Below the pieces are notes generated by a model. It was given only the letters and a program-made list of their open reading frames with translations. It was not told the origin of the DNA and did no database searches. From contig CM076990.1 in NCBI GenBank assembly GCA_039090855.1, positions 194,871,232-194,935,231 of the forward strand: a stretch of DNA of 64,000 nucleotides, read 5' to 3'. Every line of letters begins with the position of its first letter. The stretch's first letter is position 1. Origin of the DNA: Macrothele yani (taxonomy: Eukaryota; Arthropoda; Arachnida; Araneae; Macrothelidae). Of the stretch, positions 40,502 to 51,730 are shown piece by piece. A program made the translations under genes and the position numbers.

Positions 40502-40541
<40 letters not shown>
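40500..40541. repeat. (AC)n microsatellite
   Basis: About 20 AC units at the 3' end of RTE fragment 2. Confidence 0.9.
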
Positions 40542-40542
<1 letters not shown>

Positions 40543-40550
40543 TATATATA

Positions 40551-40640
40551 ATGTGTCACCTTGTCTTATTCTCTTTCCAATTTTTATTGGAGCTTTGTTA
40601 TCCTTAAATATCCGAACCTGTGCACTTGCATTCCACAGAC
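40551..40640 (-). pseudogene. RTE LINE fragment 3
   Basis: Minus-strand peptide PIKIGKRIRQGDT matches the RT segment before the catalytic core (HIKIGKGVRQGDT in other copies). About 90 bp only. Confidence 0.7.
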
Positions 40641-41289
40641 CTGTTTGTAATCCTGGTGTAGCCCGGAATTCTGGGTTTTTGTCACATTCCAAACCCGTAA
40701 ATCCAGGTTTTTAAGTTTTAGAAGAATTTGAGATGCTTCGGACATTTCTAAAAATGCTACAAAATGGTAACTGAACTTCAGGTTCCATTTTCTTTGGGAA
40801 TTACAGTGTTTGATTAAAAACACTGCATGTCCGTGCGAATGGTGAATGTAGAAGATTTGTGACACCTTGTGCATTTCTTTTGTTATTAAACAAGCTCTCA
40901 AGATAACAGCCTGCTGAAAGGAAGGCTTCTTTTCATTGTTTTGAAAGTTCAAATAATATAAAAGTAGTTAGAAATTATATTTTCTAACTACTTTTAGAAA
41001 TTGAATGGAATCCACTGTAGGCTTCAAGTTCAAGTAAAACTGGTCTACATAGACTGCTCAATTAACATATAATATGAAGTGCAAACTTTGATTTTTAAGA
41101 TGCAATGCCTGCCTGAAGGATTTTGCACAGTGAAAGAAAATTGAGTACAAGAAAAGATGTGAAGTTTAACTGCACAATCACTAAGGCCTATTTGTTGTGT
41201 AGCTAGTTTATATGTGCGTATTATACATTATATGTATATTGGCACTGAGCTGAGAGTTTCAGGGTTTCTTGTGTCACCTCACAATCACC
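40641..41289. other. Intergenic DNA, nothing recognised
   Basis: A small inverted repeat (tagttagaaattatattttctaacta at 40966-40990) is present. No gene. Confidence 0.4.
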
Positions 41290-41500
41290 CCTGATTCCAC
41301 ATAGATGTCATTAATAGTGCTAATGTATGCATCTTCAATACCGCAAGCTTTCAAAGTCATTGTAACTGCTGATGGTTTCACGGAATCTAAGGCCTTTTCA
41401 CAATCAATAAAAATAAAAGCTATGCCTAATGGGAGTTCATATTTCCTTGTACTTTCAATTAGTTCTCTCAGCACATGGACAGGGTTCATTCTAGGCATTT
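41290..41500 (-). pseudogene. RTE LINE fragment 4
   Basis: Minus strand reads HVLRELIESTRKYELPLGIA, then ALDSVKPSAV and GIEDAYI, an RT segment of the same family with more divergence than the other copies. Confidence 0.75.
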
Positions 41501-41863
41501 TTTGCAGGGCGGCGCTCCCTGCCCGCCCTCGCGCTAAATTTATGCGCCTTACTGCCATTTAATTAAACAAAAAATTCTGCTCTAAAATGAAAACTGCACA
41601 TTGTGCGTGCAGACCTGACCTAATAAATCCTACCATGTTGTGAAACCAAAATTGCGCACCAACTGCATATTAACCCCTCGTCTACGTGTAGAAAATTGTA
41701 AAAGTTAGTTAAGATTCGTGGAAGAAGGGAACTGATAAGATACAATCATTGTTTCTTATGCCCTTAGGGAAGGAAGGAGGAGTGAGGTTTAGGGCAAAAG
41801 GACCTGCTGAACTACTGGGGGGGGGGGGATTTTGTACAAATTACTGACAGAAGAGGTAACCAG
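41501..41863. other. Intergenic DNA, nothing recognised
   Basis: The stretch gcagggcggcgctccctgcc near 41507 resembles gcagggcgcagcaccctgcc near 45959, so a dispersed short element end may be involved. No gene. G-run at about 41818. Confidence 0.35.
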
Positions 41864-43648
41864 CAGGGCGCGATTTCACAGATTAGCAACTAGCAAATAG
41901 CTAGTGAAAAATCAAATTTGCTAGTGAAAAAAAATCGCAGTAGCAAATATTGCTAGTAAGGTAATTTCTTTATTTAAAGTAACCAAAAATCATTATTAAT
42001 CCACGAAGTTTACATAAGTTTCTATTATCACTTGTTAAAACAGCGACGATCAGCGATTCTCTTTCGCCAATTTCCTTTCGACACTTAATACCCATCCTCC
42101 CCATATCTTTCATCCCTTCCAAACTGTCGTAGAAGCGCATTGAAACTCCTCTCCATCGTGCCCTCATTGGTCTATTACAGAAACTGAACGTGACGTCGGC
42201 AATGGTTGCTGTGGCAACCCAGAGCTCTGGGATGGATCTGTTGTTTGACCACCTGCTCTGCCACCCTCCCTTCTTTTGCCCCACGAACGTTGTCCTCAAC
42301 TTCTGTCGTACCCTAAGCCAAGCGATCGCCTTTATTGCGTGGCATAGATAGACGTTTTTTACGAAACATGTTCGTGGAAGGGGTAAACGATTACGGAAGA
42401 AACTTTTGCTTCGTCTGACTTCTGGTTTTGGAAATTTTCCTTGTATTTTCAAGCTGAAATACAAATATTTATCCAGTAAAATGTTAATGAGCAATAATAC
42501 TTGACAGAGGCAACATCGTGAGAAAAAAAAGTTATGATTACGGAAAAAATCCGAATTCCGTCGACCTTTCGTTTTCTAGTTTCGTAAAGATGGAATTCCA
42601 ATAATAACGAAAAAAGCCGGAATTCCTTGAATTCGCGGAAGAATCTCATGCCTGAAGATTACAGAAAAATTTTGCAGCAGCCAACTTCCGTTTTTGCAAA
42701 TTGTTCTCCATAGTTTCTAGCTAAAATGCAAACATTTATGCAATAAAATTATATTTAACAAGAAAAGCGGACACAAAGACAACATTGAGAGAACAATTTG
42801 CGATTATGGCAAAATTTTCTTACTCCGTTGCACTACTGTGTTCGAAAGTTTTGAAGCACGAAATTTCGTCTCCAGATGGAAGACTACCCCCCCTTCTCCC
42901 AAATATCGATCTTCAGAATGATCTAACTGATGACAAAAAAATAAAAATAAAAAATCAAGCGGGATTCTGCGAATCCCTGTAAAAATCTCGTGTATATCAT
43001 AAAAATAATAGCAAAAGAAAAATGTATAGAATCCGTAGTTTTGATAGTGAGTTCCGTAGTCAGACAACTAATTCCGTAGAAACTACGGCTTTGTGTGGTA
43101 GTTGGCAGATATGAAGTGTGTAGAAGTTTAGCAGAAATTTGTGCGATACTTCCACTTAGTACTGCATGTTGTGAGGTGGGATTCAGTTTTTTAAAAAGAA
43201 TACAAGGGGATTGGAGGAACAATTTGTCTGTTGAAACTTTAAATGCTCTGATGACAATTGAAATACTGTAGAAGGGCCATAAGAAGAGATTTTTAATCCA
43301 CGGTCAGCAGTTATAAAGTGGTATGATGACAAAGTCAGACACCCTGAGTGTAAACCGTATGGGAAGAAATCTGAATTAGAATGTCAGTGAAATATATTCA
43401 TGTGGTATGGTAATTTGTTAGAAATTAAAAATAAAGACAGTCACTAAACTTATCTAAGATTCTATTCATTATTCAAAAAGGTAAGTCAAAATATTTATAC
43501 ACATATTTAAATTTCTGTGTAACTTTATTAGAAAATAAGTTACGATGTGATTTAGTTTTACTTGCTAGTCATGCAAATGTTTTGCTAGCAAACTATTTGG
43601 TCCCTTGCAAAATTTGCTAGTGAGCAAAAAAGATGAAATCTTGCCCTG
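41864..43648 (+). mobile_element. hAT element, 1.8 kb, mostly non-coding
   Basis: Ends cagggcgcgatttca and (inverted) tgaaatcttgccctg. Target duplication gtaaccag (41856-41863) and gtgaccag (43649-43656), seven of eight. The interior holds the same internal repeat as the hAT at 15862-18429 but inverted, and a short transposase remnant. Confidence 0.82.
43110..43269 (+). pseudogene. hAT transposase C-terminal remnant
   Basis: Reads AEICAILPLSTACCEVGFSF, then RIQGDWRNNLSVETLNALM, the dimerisation block of hAT families related to ZNF862/KIAA1586-like proteins. The usual Glu-Arg-x-F-S appears as EVGFS. Only about 50 residues remain. Confidence 0.7.
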
Positions 43649-43823
43649 GTGACCAGTATTTGCTCCCTCTACTCTCCTCCCCCTCCTACTCACTCTGTCT
43701 GTTTCCACCAGTAAGTGCTCTTGTCCTTCCTCTCCCCGTTTCCCTTCCTTCCTCCCTGAGCCCATACTACAGGAAATTTGGAAGATTCTAAACCTACCGA
43801 AGTTAGTGACCAGTATTCTAATT

Positions 43824-43927
43824 GTGACATGGAGGAGACTGGCACAAGACAGACCGTTGTGGAGGAAACTTGGGGAGACCTTCGTCCAGCAGTGGATTGA
43901 TAATGGTTGACAATGATGATGATGATG
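43824..43927 (+). mobile_element. RTE LINE, 104-bp 5'-truncated insertion
   Basis: Contains only the last about 85 bp of the gene (RPLWRKLGETFVQQWIDNG region) plus (GAT)n. Bounded by attctaatt at 43815-43823 and 43928-43936. A clean example of RTE target-site duplication. Confidence 0.88.
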
Positions 43928-43936
43928 ATTCTAATT

Positions 43937-44504
43937 ATAACCTTCAATCGATTCGGCACTGCAGCTGGTGCCGTAGATTACTTTGACCCTTGTTGTAGAT
44001 TGCTTTCAGAAAGTTTCAAAAGTTTATATTATCTGTTTCATAAAAAATTCTGCACTATTTACTCAACTCTAGGACAGACGCAGCACAACATCACTACACC
44101 TGTCGCTGTTTCTTGGAAAGGTGTACAGACTTTTACATTAACATTCATTGTTTCTAGCTTTCCTTTCAATTTTTTTAAAGCAAAGGAAGGGAAATTTTTG
44201 TGCGATAATAACATTGGCGCTTCCAGACTAGACTTGTAGTTATATCGATAGATCAAGTAGCAATTGTTTTATTTCATTTTATTTTAATTTTACTAATGCT
44301 TAAAGCCAGTTTTGTTCAAAGTTTTAAATGGTAATATAAAAAGTAAAAAAAAAAAATCATTAAATGGTAAAAATAAAAAATTGATTAATCAGTGATTTAA
44401 AAAAAAATCATTTGATTTAAATTATTATTTAAATCAAGTGATTTAAATCGTGCGCACCCTGGTTTTTAAAGAACACATGTTTATATTTCAGTAAAACAAT
44501 CGTG
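43937..44504. other. Intergenic DNA with a probable hAT right end
   Basis: No gene. gtgcgcaccctg at 44451-44462 looks like the right end of a hAT with cagggtgcgcac ends (the same left-end sequence occurs at about 61769). Palindromic atttaaatc motifs precede it at 44405-44450. The matching left end here was not found. Confidence 0.4.
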
Positions 44505-45360
44505 AAGAACTAGTCGAATGCATGGACGCAATAGAAACGAGAGATGATATAAAACAGCAGCCTACTATTGCCCAAGCCAGCGGTTTAAATTATATATTAA
44601 AGGACGAGGACTTCATTTTCTGTCTTACTATTTTCCATCAAATAATGCCTCATTTGATGTGCTATACAACAAAATTCAAAAAAGGGCAATTGATCCAGCT
44701 CAGATAAAATGTCGTATTAACAGCTTCCTGTCGAACATGGAGCAACTCATAGAAAACATCCAGACTGATGTCAGAAACTACTAACTCAGAAGAGAAAACA
44801 TCAAACTAATCATGAAAGCAGAATAAGAGAAGCCAAAGAAGTACATAATGTCATCCTTATGGAAACGAAAGAATGATTTGACTTCGTAGGTCATCTATCT
44901 GCTGCTAATTTGTTTCTTTCAGACAAGTTTCTTGAATATGATATGTTGAATATCTGACATCAAAGCTTACCCTTTTCTGGACAGAAAGAAATTGGAAACA
45001 AAGCTCCAGTTAATTTATTGAAGAAATGAATTTAGGACGGTATCGGGAGCCATTTCATTATTGTAATTTTTGATTGACACACACAAATCTTGTGACTAAT
45101 TTCTCTGAAAGTGTATTACTGCTTAAAATTGTTACTATTTCCCATGTCAACTTCTGAAGCAGAACGTTGCTTTTCAACTTTAAACAGAATAAAAACTTTT
45201 TGTGCAACACAATGCTCCAAGACAATCTGCTCTTGCCATGTTATCTATAGAAAGAAACTTTATTATGGATATTCCTGACTTTAACAATAAGGTCATTGAT
45301 AAATTTTCTCAGCAAAAAGAACAAAGAATGGACTTTGCCTACAAAGCTTACTAATTCGTG
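44505..45360 (+). pseudogene. hAT transposase remnant (ZMYM1-like)
   Basis: Starts MDAIETRDDIKQQPTIAQAS, then YILKDEDFIFCLTIFHQIMP, the segment before the second half of ZMYM1-like hAT transposases (compare LAHLLRDNKFIFWLSVFHRL in the copy at 24-26 kb). After 44707 many stops follow, but later pieces in other frames (SEAERCFST-like region near 45150-45190, and MDFAYKAY-like end near 45340) show that the gene went on to the C-terminus. Dead copy. Confidence 0.7.
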
Positions 45361-46214
45361 CATTTAGGGTATCAGGGGCAGCTTCTGTTCCAATACTTTT
45401 TTGCTCTTTGTGTATTTTAACTGCCCTTCTGTGCTGCACAGTTGTGTAGCAAAATTATTAAATATATATCACAAAAAAAAAAAAAAAAAAAGCTGCCTGT
45501 TTGTAAACAGAAAAAGCACTTTCTGTTTTTATGTTTTTAAACAGAAACTTCTCTTTTAAAAACATGTACAACAAGAGAAACTTTCTCTTTGTTGTCAAGG
45601 AAATTTCCTTTTTTTTCCAGATAAATTTGAGACAGTATTTTTTTTTGTTTCATAACAAAGGAGTGTTTCTGATTACAAACAGAAAGTACTTTCTGTGTAC
45701 TCAGTACACAGAAAGCACTTTTTGTTTGTACACTGTACTGTTTACAAGCAGGCCACTTTGTGTTTTTTTTTTCAAGTTTTTCTGTTTTTTAATGTCAAAA
45801 TATATTATTTCATTAAATGTGGTGGTGTGTAATTATGTAATTTCATTGTGTTGCAATGCATATTAAGTACTGGTTTGTTATGTGCCCTACCATGCTTACC
45901 AAACCATGAGCTTCCACTGTGTTTAACAAATGTTAGTGTTCCCCTTAGGTTGTTTTAGCAGGGCGCAGCACCCTGCCTGTTTTTGACATGTTTAAATTTG
46001 CCCTTCCCCCTCTTTGGATGGTAAAATTCCAGCTGCCCTCCCCTAATTTTTACCGTGCCCTTAGTCTTGTATCGCCCTTGCCGTTCCGTAGCTTGCCACG
46101 CCCACAATCACAGCGTCAGTCACAAACGTACCCGTGTAACTGTCTTGCTACGTGTAGATACCCACAAACCTTACAGTTAATGAGATCTTGTAGAAATTGC
46201 AACATTTGTTTTTC
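45361..46214. other. Intergenic DNA with repeated acagaaag/ctttctgt palindromes
   Basis: Between 45505 and 45740 the motifs acagaaag and ctttctgt recur in both orientations, for example agtactttctgtgtact facing agtacacagaaagcact at 45686-45719. An A-run is at 45472-45490. No gene. Confidence 0.5.
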
Positions 46215-46300
46215 ATTTGGAGGTTTAACAACCACTGTGAGCAACTCAAAGTGCTATAAACAGTCACCCGTCCCTAATTTAGGACCACAGGTTCCAAGTA
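46215..46300 (-). mobile_element. tRNA-SINE, 3' fragment, diverged
   Basis: Only the 3' body (ggaggtttaacaaccactgt to gttcca) remains, with many differences from the other copies. The tRNA head is lost. Confidence 0.75.
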
Positions 46301-47224
46301 AAGATAATAATTAGCAGTCATCACCAGCAGTGTGGCGACTGGATAAAATACAGCGGCCGGTATGAAAAGTTGCTTTACTCACCAGGCTTGAAAATTTGCC
46401 TTTCCTTGTGGTCTAGTGGTCAAATTTTTTTTCGTTACTAAAGAATTTATTTGCGTTTTTCAAAAACCTCCTATAAATTTGCAAGGCATTTTCCATAATC
46501 CAACCCACATGTGGGGAAAAACAGTGCTCTGCTCAGTAAATAAGTGGGTGTGATCTATTTATAGATTCACTCTTCAAGAAAGGGGAGACATTTTTTTCCC
46601 CCATTGAAGTTTGAGCATGCAGTAATGATAATGGACATCTGAGGAGCTCTGACGTCACAAACCAATTTCAGCAGCTCGCTTTTATTAAGTTTTTCTGAAA
46701 GTGCATGATTTTGCATTGATTAGTCACTTCCTGCTTATCAACAAAGAGCAATAATTATTACTTTTGTTAACAAAAGAATTGAAGTTTAAAATGGGAACTT
46801 TAACTTTCCATTGTGGTCTTTTGTCCCCCTTTGAGTCCTGTTTCCTCTGCATGATGAGCACACAGTAGTGTCTTTGGAACATTAATTTTGCTTTAAACAA
46901 ACTTAAATATTTTTGCTCTGCTCTTAATACCACAAAATGTTACTACAGATTGAGAAAACACGCTTTAAGTGAAATTAAATGTTAAAAAATCGTTATGTTC
47001 TGGTTATGGAAGAAATAGATCGGATTCTTATTGAGTAAATGAATGTTGCTAATGAAACTATTTTAATATATTGAATTTACATTTCAATATAATTTTAATT
47101 TACATTCTTTGGTTTTCATAAAAAAATATATTAAATACAAAAAAAAAATATATATTGCAAAAACCACAGAGCTCGTCAAAAAATATTTGCACTTTTAAGG
47201 TATTAATCACCAGCAACGTGCGCA
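46301..47224. other. AT-rich intergenic DNA
   Basis: Nothing coding or repeated was recognised. Confidence 0.4.
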
Positions 47225-49790
47225 TATTTATGTGCAATTCATTAATGATATATTATTAAAATAACCAATCACTTACCCCAAATATCATGGTCACTTTATT
47301 CCTTTAACACTTGTAGCACGTCAATCATAATGCAATGCTGCTGGCCTTCAAAGGTTGAAAGACTCCTTGCCTATGCGATTCATTCTTTCGGGGATGAAAC
47401 ATCGTATTTTCCTTTTTTTTGCTTTTTTTTTTTTTGTTGTTTACTGCACAAAAAACGCAGGTTTCCCTCTGCCATATGAGACGTAACCATAGCTCGCCAT
47501 CTCCATAAAAACCTCACAAAAATACACACCATATCACTCATTCATACATTCAGTTAAAAACACTATGTACATAATTACACTATTTACATTCCCAGGCAGT
47601 TAAACCTTTGTCAACTGTGACTAAAAAAGTGCTCCGTCCGTTTCAAACTCCATGCTAACACTACTGCAAGTGTCAACCTCATTCAGCCTGTCACACACGA
47701 TCCTATAGTGCTTTCAACAGGCAACTGTCATCATCAGGAGGCAGATGTGTCTCACTTGCCCACCACAGCTCAAGTGAGCAGAGCTATTGAGGTTCGGGCT
47801 CCAGTCGCAATCTCTGCATCTTTGTGTCTCTGGCGCCATCTATTGTCATTGCTGCTCTCTTTTCTTTTTTTCCCTCTTAGCTGTTAAAGTTTTATTAAGG
47901 CCTTCCATTGTTCGTTTAAGTTGCTAGGCTCATTAATGTTGCATAATCTTGATCTGTTTTTTTCAATTAACACTGATTCTGCAATTCTCAACTGTCTTTC
48001 GTTTTTACAACTCTTAATAATTTTAATATCTTCAAACCTTGGACATTGGTGATTTTCCAGACAGTATTGGGTTAATGCAGTCTTAGCTTCTTTTTTATTC
48101 CAATTACTTATATGCTGGTTCAATCTGTACTTTAATTTGTTCTTGGTGCTACGTATATATGACAAAGGTGTTTGCTGGTTTATAGGAATTTCATATATTC
48201 CTGCTCTATCCAATTGGCTGATTTTTTCATTTTTTATTACTAAATTTTTTATAGGAAGTACCTGATTTCCTACTTGTATGTCATATTTGCCACAAACTTT
48301 ATTAATTTCAGCTGAAACACTTTCAACATATGGGATTGCCCCTACATATTTTAAGTTTTTTATCAATCTTGGCCTTATTATTTGCTTGAGTTACTTCATA
48401 AATCAATTTCTTTAATACGTGTTTAGGGTAACCAAAATCATGTGCAATTTTTTCAATATATTCAATTTCTTCTTTTTTATATTGTGAGTGTGTTAAACTT
48501 CTTTAATTAGTGTGTTAAACTTCATTAAATTTTTTTATATGATGAGTGTGTTAAACTTCTTTTAATTAGTGTTTTAACACTATTTCTTTTATGTGTTAAT
48601 GTTAATGGGTGCGATGACTGAAAAGGTATTAATACAGGAATATATGATGATTTTCTATGCACTCTGTATTGCATATTATCATTTGTTTTGATTATCATAA
48701 CATCCAAAAATGCCAATGTATTATGTTCTTGTTCTACTGTCAATTCAATAGATGGATAAATATCATTATACTTTTTTGTCAAGTCTTCAAGTTCATCGTT
48801 TTTTAGCCTGGACAACAGAAAAATGTCATCAACATACCTGCAGTATATCAGTGGTGGATCTTCTAGTTTACATATTATTTTTGCCTCTGTCACTCATTAT
48901 AATTTCAGCAAATAAAGTTGACAATGATGACCCCATAGGTCCACCATAATTTTGTTTGTACACAACAATTAAACATAAAAATGTTATTTTCATATATGTA
49001 CAATAAAATTTCTCTTAATTCCTCAATTTGAATTGCATTCATTGCCTTTAACATATATAATTTTTCAACAATTATGTCAAATGCCTGAGGTACTGGTGTG
49101 CTAGGAAACAGAGCACTAACATCCATACTAGCCATATGATATTCACTTAAATCTTGTTTAATTACTTTAATTTTCTCAATGAATTCATATGTATTCCTCA
49201 CAGTGAACCCTGTCTTCATGAACAATGGTGCTAAATATTTGTAGATATTTTTTTCCAGCTTTATTAATGGGGAATTCCTTTTTGATACTATCACTCTCAT
49301 AGGTGTATCAGGCTTATGAGTTTTTATTTTTGCAAACATTTTTGATATTCCAGTACCCATTGGTGGGTACGCGTTCTTTATTTCTTCAGGCAAGGTGCTG
49401 TGATTTCTTATTCTAGCCAAGTACCTTACTTGAGATTTGGTTGGGTCTCTTGTCAGAATGCTGCAATTCAGATCCTCTATTGCTCTATTCATTGTTTGAT
49501 TATATTCAGTTGTGTTTAAAATCACAATTTGCCCTGTTTTATCAGCTTCACAAAATTTAATTGTTGGGTCATCTCTTAATTTTATCATTTGTTCTTTCTC
49601 ATATTGAATTTATCTAAATGATATTTCTTTTTACTACTTTTTTCATTAAATTCTTTCAAAACAATTCTATACACTTCTAAATTTTTCATGATCTTCTGCA
49701 GGTACACTAAGTGTAATTTCTTCTAGGTTAGGTTTCAGTCTTTGGCAAGCCACGTGAAAACGCAAATTTCTTACTCCTCTGCAAAACAGT
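47225..49790 (-). mobile_element. Penelope-like retroelement, copy A
   Basis: The 3' end (47225-47880) and the coding region on the minus strand are mirrored by copy B at 49990-51730. The element has a Penelope RT and a GIY-YIG endonuclease at its C-terminus. The 5' part beyond 49588 still carries family-like sequence to about 49790. Confidence 0.82.
47884..49588 (-). pseudogene. Penelope RT and GIY-YIG endonuclease, broken
   Basis: 49588-48905 has the RT N-terminal half (FCEADKTGQIVILN, MFAKIKTHKPDTPMRVIVS, YHMASMDVSALFPSTPVPQA with the first catalytic Asp). 48893-48525 has the catalytic core CRYVDDIFLLSR. 48366-47884 has the linker VGAIPYVESV and the nuclease GIYEIPI...YIRSTKNKL...RLNQH. 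In the nuclease the usual Tyr-Ile-Gly is Tyr-Ile-Arg, and the common cysteine pair after GIY-x-I-P is absent. Frame breaks near 48900 and 48400-48520 inactivate it. Confidence 0.85.
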
Positions 49791-49989
49791 TCTTTGCGTG
49801 AAGCTCAAGGTCAAGTTGGATTTATTATGATATACTTCATACATATTCTCCCGTTGTTCATGTACTTTTTGGCAGTCTATCGTCGCATGCAACTTTTTTC
49901 AATGACTGTTTTTGAGCATTTCTTTTCGTATTCCACGATGTCAAATATTTCCCTGAAGGTTACATCTATAATGAAGTGACATAGAGGCA

Positions 49990-51730
49990 AAAATAATATG
50001 TAAACTAGAAAATCCACCACTGATATACTGCAGGTATGTTGATGACATTTTTCTGTTGTCCAGGCTAAAAAATGACGAACTTGAATTGAAGGCTTGACAA
50101 AAAAGTATAATGATATTTATCCATCTATTGAATTGACAGTAGAACAAGAACATAATACATTGGCATTTTTGGATATTATGATAATCAAAACAAATGATAA
50201 TATGCAATACAGAGTGCATAGAAAATCATCCATATATTCCTGTATTATTACCTTTTCAGTCATCACACCCATTAACATTAACATATAAAAGAAATAGTGT
50301 TAAAACACTAATTAAAAGAAGTTTAACACACTCATCAATGGAACAATATAAAAAAGAAGAAATTGAATATATTGAACATATTTTTAATAGTTTTTATCAA
50401 TCTTGGCCATATTATTTGAATATATTGAAAATGTTACCCTAAACAGGTATTAAAGAAATATATGAAGTAACTCAAGCAAATAATATGGCCAAGATTGATA
50501 AAAAACTATTAAAATATGTAGGGGCAATACAATATGTTGAAAGTGTTTCAGCTGAAATTAATAAAGTTTGTGGCAAATATGACATACAAGTAGGAAATCA
50601 GGTACTTCCTATAAAAAAATTTAGTAATAAAAAATGAAAAAATCAGCCAATTGGATAGAGCAGGAATATATGAAATTCCTATAAACCAGCAACCAGCTTT
50701 GTCATATATACGTAGCACCAAGAACAAATTAAAGTATAGATTGAACCAGCATATAAGTAATTGGAATAAAAAAGAAGCTAAGACTGCATTAACCCAATAC
50801 TGTCTGGAAAATCACCAATGTCCAAGGTTTGAAGATATTAAAATTATTAAGAGTTGTAAAAATGAAAGACAGTTGAGAATTATTGCAGAATCAGTGTTAA
50901 TTGAAAAAGAAACAGATCAAGATTATGCAACATTAATGAGCCTAGCAACTTAAACGAACAATTGAAGGCTTTAATAAAAGTAAAAACTTGAACAACAGCT
51001 AAGAGGGAAAAAAAGAAAAGAGAGCAGCAATGACAATAGATGGGGCCAGAGACACAAGGATGCAGAGATTGCGACTGGAGCCCGAACCTCAATAGCTCTG
51101 CTCACTTGAGCTGTGGTGGGCAGGTGAGACACATCTGCCTTCTGATGATGACAGTTGCCTGTTGAAAGTGCTATAGGATCGTGTGTGATGGGCTGAATGA
51201 GGTCGACACTTGTAGTAGTGTTAGCACTGAGTTTGAAACGGATGGAGCACTTTTTTAGTCACAGTTGACAAAAGTTTAACTGCCTGGGAATGTAAATAGT
51301 GTAATTATTATGTACATAGTGTTTTTAACTGAATGTATGAATGAGTGGTATGGTGTGTATTTTTGTGAGGTTTTTATGGAGATGACAAGCTATTTTTACA
51401 TCTCATATGGCAGAGGGAAACCTGCGTTTTTTGTTTTTTTTAAGCTATTTTTACATCTCATATGGCAGAGGGAAACCTGCGTTTTTTTGTTTTTTTGTGC
51501 AGTAAATAACAAAAAAAAAAAAAAAGCAAATAAAAGGAAAATACAATGTTTCATCCCCGAAAGAATGAATCTGATAGGCAAGGAGTCTTTCAACCTTTGA
51601 AGGCCAGCAGCATTGCATGATGATGATTGACGTGCTACAAGTGTTAAAGGAATAAAGTGACCATGATATTTGGGGTAAGTGATTGGTTATTTTATTAATA
51701 TATCGTTAAAAAATGTTTTCCTACTTCACC
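49990..51730 (+). mobile_element. Penelope-like retroelement, copy B (inverted relative to A)
   Basis: A 5'-truncated copy on the plus strand, starting in the RT core and continuing through the nuclease and the whole 3' region. It mirrors copy A to within a few percent by eye. About 200 bp of unrelated sequence lie between the two copies. Confidence 0.82.
50010..50953 (+). pseudogene. Penelope RT core and GIY-YIG endonuclease, broken
   Basis: CRYVDDIFLLSR at about 50025, LTVEQEHNTLAFLD at about 50140, then nuclease GIYEIPINQQPALSYIRSTK from about 50663. Shifts near 50090, 50240 and 50620 and a late shift near 50920 break it. It shares the unusual YIR with copy A, so that change predates the two insertions. 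Confidence 0.82.

Noticed and set aside
40111..40559. Minus-strand frames rich in Cys-Val
   Set aside because: Antisense to an RTE fragment, with the Cys-Val run from the (AC)n microsatellite.
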